The notes beneath the pieces were generated by a model. The model worked only from the letters and a program-made list of their open reading frames with translations, was not told the DNA's origin and ran no database searches. Shown here piece after piece: positions 56,623 through 64,000 of a DNA stretch of 64,000 nt. The stretch is from Phoma sp. XZ068 (lineage: Eukaryota > Ascomycota > Dothideomycetes > Pleosporales > Didymellaceae): the NCBI GenBank assembly GCA_004835665.1, contig RBKR01000008.1, forward strand, positions 372,001 through 436,000. Reading direction: 5' to 3'. The translations under genes and the position numbers were made by a program. Position 1 is the first letter of the stretch. Each line of letters starts with the position of its first letter.

Positions 56623-57740
56623 CTACGACTCGGAGGCAGCCGCACCAGTAATAATCTCGACAAGTTCGCCAGTAATGACAGCTTGACGGGTACGGTTGTA
56701 CAGAATCTGGAACTTGTTGATCATGTCACCGGCGTTCTTGGAGGCGTTGTCCATGGCGTTCTGGCGCGCGGACTGCTCGCAAGCGTGGCCCTCAGCAAGA
56801 GCCTGGGTATTGTCAGTATATCTTGCGCTGTCGGAACCAACGTACGTACCCAGAAGAGCGAGTTGGCCAGAGCGTACTCGCGGAGGTTGGGGAGAGCCTC
56901 GTCCTCAATCTCAAAAGCGGAGTAGTTGGCTGGTACTGTGTTAGAATAATAGTCTGGACCAGGATCCCCACTGCTACCTACCGGACTGGGTGATGGCCTC
57001 CTCGGAGTAAGCCTCCTGGACGATAGCCTCGTAGGAACCAGCGTTGATGAAGCTGTTGTAGACGATCTGGATCGTGGCGTAGTCGGTGGGGAGGAGCGAG
57101 ATCTGGTCGGCGATGGCGGAGGCATCGGCGAAGGTGGGGATGTCCTTTCCGGCGCCAGCGAAGCTGAGGACGAAGTTCTTGCCGTTCGAACGGGACAGCT
57201 GGGCCTTGCACTTCTCACCAATGACGGCGACGTCGGCGTTGGGGGCGTCGAGAAGCATCTTGCGGACCCTCCTCGACATACCGGAGTGGATACCACCGCA
57301 GAGACCCTTGTCCGAGGAGCAGACAACGATCAGTGTCTTGTTGCCATTGTCGATGGGCTTGGTCTCGGCGCTCTCGAAGACGGCGTTGGAGGTCTGACCG
57401 TAGGTGCGCGAGGTGGCCATGGCCTTCTGGGCGCGGGTGAGCTTGGTGGAGGCGACGACCTTCATGGTCTTGGTGATCTTCTCGATGTTGCGAATCGACT
57501 TGAGGCGGCCCTCAATCTCACGGAGAGTGGCGTAGCCGGCGGCATTGGTGGCGGTAAGGGTGGCAGGCCTGCAGACGCAAACATTCAGTCAGCACTTGAT
57601 GCAATTGGAGATGCAATGGACGCGGCCAGTGCAGCGCCCAGCGGGCGTGGAAAAGCTGCGACACCGGGGGGTGCGTACCGGGCGGCGGCGGCGGCCATGC
57701 CAGCCCTCATGGCGGGGCGGGCAGCTCGGGACAGCATCAT
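56623..57740 (-). CDS. ATP3: ATP synthase gamma subunit, mitochondrial
   Basis: Four exons (57740-57679, 57568-56982, 56929-56850, 56802-56623) encode 302 residues; the first intron is 110 nt. The presequence is MMLSRAARPAMRAGMAAAAA. The core starts YATLREIEGRLKSIRNIEKI and includes TKTMKVVASTKLTRAQKAM, SSDKGLCGGIHSG, and the C-terminal helix EQSARQNAMDNASKNAGDMI, KFQILYNRTRQAVITGELVE, IITGAAA. Gamma is the rotor shaft of F1 and couples proton flow to ATP synthesis. At exon 3 two acceptors six bases apart (CAGTACCAG) both keep frame, so exon 3 could start at 56935 instead, adding two residues. The first of them sits very close to the branch site. Confidence 0.93.
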
Positions 57741-58548
57741 GGCGAGGAATTGGGATGAGTGGAGATGGCGACGGCCGGGTGATGGTGGTGAGCTGCTGTC
57801 TGTTCGAGCTTCACGATGTCGGGCGGGATTTGTTCTGCGCTAGCCGTGCTTTCCCTTGCCCAGCACCGGCACGTGACTGGCGCGTGCAGCCAGGCAGTGT
57901 GCGGAGCATGCGGAACGCTGCATCACGGCTGCCGGTGCCAATTTTTAATTTACGAAGAGGCTCGTCTTCTCGACTCCTTTCGCGCGAAAATGGTCGTCGA
58001 TATTTGCACGTCGGAGAATGTCCATGTTCTTGTAGTGTCGAAGTCAGCCATATGGGACATGGAAGGAGCAACACATGAAGTTGACTCGAGTGCAATTACC
58101 TTTACAGGCTTGACTGCAGCCTGCTCAGCCTAGCACTATCTCTATCCCAATATTTCGTCCCCATGCATCTTTTCTACCGTGTCAAATTCTCAGATGATAG
58201 GGCCACTTTCGTTACAGAGATTCCTGCGCCATCATTTTAGTAAAGGCCGAGAAGCCCGTGCGTCGCCTCGAGCCCGCTGAAGGGAGGCTTCACATAAACC
58301 CCAGCATTCCTCTTTCTTCGCTCATCTATCGTGTTCTCACCTCTTCCACCATCGCCTCCCTCGCTCTCAGGCCACTCTTGCGGGGCGGTTGCTTCACTTT
58401 CCCACGCGCCGCACCCACATTACAGCGCATCTCTTGCGCCCGTTCATTCGGTTCCGCTAGAGCTTCTGCGTTCGCGCCGAACAAAGCTGGTTCAACCGTT
58501 CTGTCCTTTCAATCACCGCGACACCATCGCGTTCGGATCGAATACAAA
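57741..58548. other. Divergent intergenic region between ATP3 and TOP1
   Basis: 808 bases. The right half (about 58300-58548) is C/T-rich, as in a leader of TOP1. Open frames here have no domain. Confidence 0.5.
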
Positions 58549-61500
58549 ATGTCCTCCTCAGACGACACGCCTCTCCGGAAGGCCAATAACGGAGGTGGGT
58601 TTGCCTGCACACAGCTTCACTTGCCCTATGTCCACGTCACTTCACGGCTTTACCTACGCGATGATCGCCCAATCTTGCTGTCGAAGCCCTTCTCCACTTC
58701 AGATTACATCATTCCCCGTCTTTGGCGCGTGTTGCTAAAGACTTGATACCCTGCAGCATTTTTGCTAACTGCCTTTGCCATTTAGCAATCTCCAAGGAAA
58801 CCATCTCCAAAGACGTCGATAGGGCCATGGACAAGCAGGCCCCAGCCAATGGCCATGTCGAGCCCGGCATCTCGATAAGAATGGGCCCCGTGGACGATAT
58901 GGATGTCGATGCGCCCAACGGCACCGCGAACGGGAAGCGCAAGTCTCGCGGCAGCATCCCAACCGCCAATTACAAAGAACAAAGCGCCTCAGAGGATGAC
59001 GATGATAAGCCACTGGTGGGTTGACTGGCACTCTTGTACGAACAATGCGCTAACTCTCCTGCAGAGTAAGCGGCGAAGGACATCTCAGCAAGCAAAACCT
59101 GCACAAGACAACTCCGACTCTGAACTCAGCGATGTACCACTCAAAGCCCGCGCACTTCCCAAGGCTTCCGCGGAGCAAATTGGACAAGAGTCCGATTCCG
59201 ACGTACCGTTGACTGCGAAATTAGTCAAGAAGAAAGAGTCGATAGAGAAAGCTGCAGCAAAGGAAGCCAAGGCCATTCGTACGAAAGAAAAGGCAGCGCC
59301 GAAACGTAAAGTGAAGGCGGAGAGCGATTCTGACGACGATGTTCCCCTTGCAAGGAAGAAGGCACCAGCTAAGAAACCCAACGGCTTCAAGAAGGAAGAG
59401 TCCGATTCCGATGCTCCACTTGCAAAAAAGCCGGCAGCAAAGAAGGCTAAGGCCAAACCTGCAGCAGCTCCAGTGAAAAAGGGCAAGGCAAAGGTCAAGT
59501 CCGAAGAGGAACAGCAGCAGGACCAGGATGCTGAGAATGAGGAAGAGGAGTACCGCTGGTGGGAGGATACAGCCACGGGCGATGGCACCAAGAAGTGGGA
59601 CACTTTGGAGCACAACGGTGTGGTCTTCCCTCCTGAGTACGAGCCTCTGCCGAAAAACGTCAAGCTGGTGTATGATGGAGTGCCAGTGTCTTTACACCCG
59701 GAGGCCGAGGAGATTGCTGGCTTCTATGGAAGCATGCTCAACTCCACCCACAATGTCGAAAATCCAACTTTCAACAAGAACTTCTTTGAGGACTTTGTAG
59801 CCGTTCTCGACAAGACTGGACATGGCAAGGACAAGGATGGCAAGACAGTCAAGATCAAGAAGTTCGAGAAGTGCGACTTCAAGCCTATCTTCGAACTTTT
59901 TGATGCTGAGCGTGCGAGAAAGAAGGCCCTCCCTGCAGCGGAGAAGAAAGCTCTGAAGGCTGAGAAAGATGAGATCGAAGCGCCCTACATGCACTGCATG
60001 TGGGACGGACGCAAGCAAAAGGTCGGAAACTTCCGAGTCGAACCGCCAAGTCTTTTCCGTGGTCGTGGCGAGCATCCAAAGACAGGTCGCGTCAAGAAGC
60101 GCGTGTTGCCCGAACAGATCACAATCAACATTGGCGAAAACGCGAAGGTACCGGCGCCACCCGCAGGCCACAAGTGGAAGGAAATCAAGCACGATCACGA
60201 AGGCACATGGCTCGCTATGTGGCAAGAGAACATCAACGGTGCTTACAAGTACGTCATGCTGGCTGCAAACTCTGATATCAAGGGTCAGAGCGATTTCAAG
60301 AAGTTCGAGAAGGCTCGCGAGCTGAAGAAGCACATCGATCGTATTCGGACAGACTACAAGAGGGAGCTCAAGTCTGAGAAGATGGTCGACCGCCAACGCG
60401 CCACCGCCATTTACCTGATCGACCAGTTTGCACTCCGTGCGGGTAACGAGAAGGGCGAAGACGAAGCAGACACCGTCGGTTGCTGTTCGTTGAAGTTCCA
60501 GCACGTTACATTGAAGCCGCCAAACACCGTCATCTTCGATTTCCTCGGTAAAGACAGTATCCGTTTCTACGACGAGGTAGAGGTTGACACACAAGTGTTC
60601 AAAAACTTGAAGATCTTCAAGAAGGAGCCAAAGACGACCGGCGACGACATTTTCGATAGACTGACCACCTCAGCCCTCAACAAGCACTTGACAAGCTACA
60701 TGCAAGGCCTCACGGCGAAGGTTTTCCGTACTTACAACGCGTCATACACTATGGCTAGGCTTCTCAAGGGAATGAAGGCCACAGGTACCATTCAAGAAAA
60801 GGTCAAGGCATACAACGACGCCAATCGCGAGGTTGCCATATTGTGTAACCATAAGCGTACTGTCGCTGCCGGTCACGCCGGTTCTATCGAGAAGATGCAA
60901 GATAGAGTGAGTTTACTAAAGTCGCTTACTTTTCAACATTCCTGACAAAGCACAGATAAACGGTCTTCGATACCAGCTATGGAGGACCAAGATGATGATG
61001 ATCGATGTCGATCCCAAGATCAAGAAGAAGAAGGGGGCTGAGTATTTCGAAAGACCAGAAGACCTCGACTCAGATTGGGTGAAGGCACACCAGGAAGCTG
61101 AAGTAGAAGAGCTCCGCCAGAAGATCACAAAGAAGTTCGAGAAAGACAACGAGAAACTGGCAGCAGAACGCGAGAAGGAGATGAAGCCCAAGGAACTGGA
61201 AGAACGACTCGAGAAGGCTCGTGAGCTTGCAGCCAAGTATAAGAAGGAAAACAAAACCGGCAAGGTTGAGGCTGAAGGTAAGGGGCCATCGATCGACAAA
61301 CTCGAGACAGCTGTCGACAAGCTGAATCAGCGCATCGAAAACATGAAGGTACAGATGGAGGACAAGGAGGGCAACAAGGAGGTTGCTCTGGGCACATCAA
61401 AGATTGTAAGCATCTGCAATCAGACCGACCCGCAGCTTGAGCTAACCACTAGCAGAACTACATCGACCCCCGACTTACCGTGGTCTTCTCCAAGAAGTTC

Positions 61501-61590
61501 GACGTGCCCATTGAGCGCTTCTTCTCTAAGACGCTTCGTGAGAAGTTCGACTGGGCTATCAAGTCTGTCGATGAAGATTGGGAGTTTTAG
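58549..61590 (+). CDS. TOP1: DNA topoisomerase I (type IB)
   Basis: Five exons (58549-58594, 58786-59015, 59065-60906, 60956-61405, 61456-61590) encode 900 residues; introns are 191, 49, 49 and 50 nt. The N-terminal about 230 residues are charged and repeat S-D-S-D..P-L motifs. The core begins WWEDTATGDGTKKWDTLEHN and has GVVFPPEYEPLP, FRVEPPSLFRGRGEHPKTGR, ALRAGNEKGEDEADTVGCCS (a catalytic Arg region), FDFLGKDSIRFYDEVEVD and ANREVAILCNHKRTV. A coiled-coil linker follows. The last exon supplies the catalytic Tyr in NYIDPRLT (about residue 858) and ends DEDWEF. The enzyme nicks and reseals one DNA strand to relax supercoils. Confidence 0.95.
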
Positions 61591-63457
61591 ACATGCAGCG
61601 TGACTTGAGCGTATTCATAGGGCTATCCCAGGGGCCTGGAAAAGCACAATGGTTCTGTACGACTTCTGCATGGCTTTCGGCTGCATTCAACAATATGCAT
61701 TGCTTTCAGATCAGCGAGATTTCGGTCTCCTTGCTGCTTAGCGCAGATTTACTGCGCGCCATATCTTCATACTTCGATTTGCAATAAATCCTGATAGTGC
61801 AGTGCTTCAACGGCCTTGCATGATGCCTGTGACAAACCCCTCGATTGTGCATTGTGCAGCGGGACGATCAGGATGACTTGCGGCGTCGTGCAGTGCACGG
61901 GCATGCTTAGAAGTTAGAAGCTCACCGCGGCGCGTAATGATTTTCACGGAGGCTGTCGGCCGAGTATTGATTTCGCTTTGATCGCCGACCTTACCACAAG
62001 CACGAAGTGTACATGACGATGTGGTGTGCCAACCCTTGCCTGAGCGTGTATGCAATTGTCATACAAATAGATGTCAGACACTGCTTGGTTCCAAAGGCTT
62101 CTGGAAAATCATGTTCAGAGACATGTCTGGCAAACGATTTCAGGTCAAGACAACGCCTGGCTGCAGCACAGGCCGTAGTAACATGTGACACGAAGAGCTC
62201 GTGGCCAGGCACGCGGCGCAACTGATTCGTACGCCTCAAGCCGCGTTTGAGAAGCAGCAAACTTTCACGGCCACGACTCATGCCTCAGCCTCCAGGAAGG
62301 AAATATCCGGCCAACGTCGCTGGGTCTCGGGCGCCCCGCAAGTGTCCTCGTACAATGTGTTTCTCCAGCGCGCTTTTGGGGCTTACTCCATGGCTTCACC
62401 GGAGACCTGGTTGCACTGCTGCAGGTGTAGTAGTCAGGGCAGAGGGTTAGCAGGGTCGATGCTGGTACGAGATGGATATGATAGTCGAACTTTGACCCAG
62501 AATTGGATGTTGAGATCTGAGATCTTGTCATGCAATCCGTGCCAGACGGAAAGTTTGCTATGAGACTGGCGTGCTTGAAAGCGAGACGTTCGACTCATCT
62601 TGCATCGCTCGCAGCATGACTTGCACTGGAATGTCTCTGTAGGGCAGAAGTGGCCGCCCCTGAGCCCCGCTAGGTTGGGCACCTGTCATACCACCGACTT
62701 AGCATTTCCGGCGATCGAGGTTCAGGGAAGGTTCAGGGCTACGGGAGCGCGCCGTCGTCCTCCTTGGCTTCCGTCCGGTTCCAGTGTTCATCACCCGCAT
62801 GTCGACATGGCGTGGGAGACAATATTGGATGGGAGTGCGCGTGCCGTGCTGCTGTGCAACAGACGGAGTTGGTCGCTTACAGTGGTTCACGCTGTACCTG
62901 CGACATGTGATGCAGGTAATGAACCACTCCAGGGCCCGCCCTTCAAAAAGCAGCGCTGGAACACTGTCGCGGCAATGAGATGCATGGCATCAGCCACAAG
63001 CTCCACGGTCCACGACGGGCTTGTCTTCCTTCCCAACCGAAGCGATGCCTTTAATTTTGCTCCGACAGAGTTGTCGTGGTCACGATTTAAATATTGGCTT
63101 TGGGCTCCCACCATTCCAGCGGTCTGCACGTCAATGAATCGCGCCCGTTACCTGAACGCTGTATGACATCTGCCCGCGGCTTTCAACTTTCTTTGATTAC
63201 TCCTCTGCAGACTTCTCCGCCAAACTTGTAAAAGTGCCTGCGATCCTTCCTGTCGTTCCTAAAAAGGCTGACAGTTCCCAAGCACCGGGTACATAGTCCT
63301 GCAATCACGGCGCGGCCTAAGTCCTGAGCGCGGCGATCAATCACAACGCTCATCTCCCGGGTTTGAGGCTACCATAGCACACACAGCACACGACAATATC
63401 CACCAAAGAGCCATTGCGCTGGAAGCATAGATCTCTGCGTGCGTGCGCCTGTAAAAA
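61591..63457. other. Gene-poor intergenic region
   Basis: About 1.87 kb between TOP1 and the epimerase gene. Several open frames of 60 to 190 codons lie on both strands (the longest is 62600-63166), but none shows a domain, codon bias or splice signals I trust. Confidence 0.5.
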
Positions 63458-64000
63458 ATGTCGACCGAGGGGAAGCCAGCGGTCCTGATAATAGGTGGCC
63501 TGGGTACGTCACTTGACTGGAGATCCCCCCCGCATGCGGCTGTGATGTGAGACCTAACATTGTCACCTCAGGCTACATCGGACGAAACCTCGCAAAATAC
63601 ATCCACGACAACAGCCTCGCCTCCGAAATCCGCCTGGTTGACAAGCACCTACCCGAGCTCGCATGGCTTGCGCCCGAGTTCAAGGAAGCATGTTCGCGAG
63701 AGCGCTTCATGCAGGCTGATGCCTCGCAAGAGCGTGCGTACCCCTCCCTTCCCCTCTGGCAGCATGACTGATACTCGCAATAGGCTCATTAGCCCGCATT
63801 TTCGACCGCGAAGGCGGCAAACAATTCGACTTCGTCTTCAATTGCGGCGGCGAAACACGCTTCTCACAAGATGAGAAAGTCTACGAACTCCGCTCCCACG
63901 CCCTTTCCCTGGCCGTCGGCCGCGAAGCCGCGAAACGCAAGGTTCAGTGCTTCCAGGAGCTTAGCACAGGCATGGTGTACAAGCCCGAGTCTGCGCCGCG
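63458..64000 (+). CDS. NAD-dependent epimerase/dehydratase family protein (cut by window end)
   Basis: Exon 1 is 63458-63503, exon 2 is 63572-63733 and exon 3 is 63784 to the window end; introns are 68 and 50 nt. The spliced start gives a Rossmann fold: AVLIIGGLGYIGRNLAKYI (GGxGYIGxxL nucleotide-binding motif), EIRLVDKHLPELAWL (acidic residue after strand 2), FMQADASQERSLARIFDREG, FDFVFNCGGETRFSQ and FQELSTGMVYKPES. The T-G-M-V-Y is the start of the active-site Tyr region of extended SDRs. Substrate unknown. The partner of the Tyr (the YxxxK) lies beyond the window. Confidence 0.85.

Noticed and set aside
59692..60594. 300-codon open frame antisense to TOP1
   Set aside because: It lies fully inside the conserved topoisomerase core on the other strand and shows no domain.
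62600..63166. 188-codon plus-strand open frame between TOP1 and the epimerase gene
   Set aside because: No domain, uneven codon use, no splice context. Treated as chance.

Overview
The window is nuclear DNA of a filamentous ascomycete. Genes are spread over both strands, each with its own promoter. Most are broken by short introns (about 46 to 65 nt) with GTRNGT donors, CTAAC/CTGAC-type branch sites and YAG acceptors. Protein similarities point to Dothideomycetes, most likely Pleosporales; the order is an inference from recalled family resemblance, not a search. Exon coordinates were built by hand from splice signals and reading-frame continuity. The ends given for multi-exon genes are the first base of the start codon and the last base of the stop codon.

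Left part (1-12.5 kb): the N-terminus of NOP14 (cut by the window edge), a small membrane-anchored unknown, a LETM1/Mdm38 mitochondrial protein, mitochondrial adenylate kinase, sorting nexin Snx4/Atg24, an F-box plus JmjC protein, translation factor eIF4A and a Pcd1-type Nudix hydrolase. From 12.7 to 25 kb the content is more accessory: a DUF7730-like gene, a clearly broken type-B carboxylesterase, a secreted GH3 beta-glucosidase, the Env7/STK16-like kinase, a tRNA-Ala with an intron and a seven-helix rhodopsin-like fungal membrane protein.

Middle part (25-48 kb): PRP16 (splicing helicase) and PWP1 (ribosome biogenesis) lie head to head over 159 bp. They are followed by an unknown serine-rich protein with a long leader, mitoribosomal protein mL54, a DUF2417 membrane hydrolase, the PP2A methylesterase Ppe1, UTP23, a 1256-residue DUF726/Mil1-like lipase, an unknown secreted protein and a Ddr48-like repeat protein.

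Right part (48-64 kb): a gene-poor stretch (48-51.3 kb) holds a decayed gene, a tRNA-Met relic and a family of diverged direct repeats. It is followed by housekeeping genes: the complex I 49 kDa subunit, RNA polymerase I/III subunit AC40 (with a GC-AG intron), an unknown 292-residue protein, ATP synthase gamma, DNA topoisomerase I, and the start of a Rossmann-fold epimerase cut by the window end.

Three themes recur: ribosome and RNA biology (NOP14, eIF4A, PRP16, PWP1, UTP23, AC40), mitochondrial function (Mdm38, Adk2, mL54, NDUFS2, Atp3) and vesicle traffic (Snx4, Mil1, Env7). They are not arranged as a cluster. I see no biosynthetic gene cluster, intact transposon or CRISPR. The items most worth a second look are the open frame after the Snx4 stop codon, the decayed esterase, the 49.5-51.2 kb relic and repeat region, and the long in-frame-open intron of the F-box/JmjC gene.
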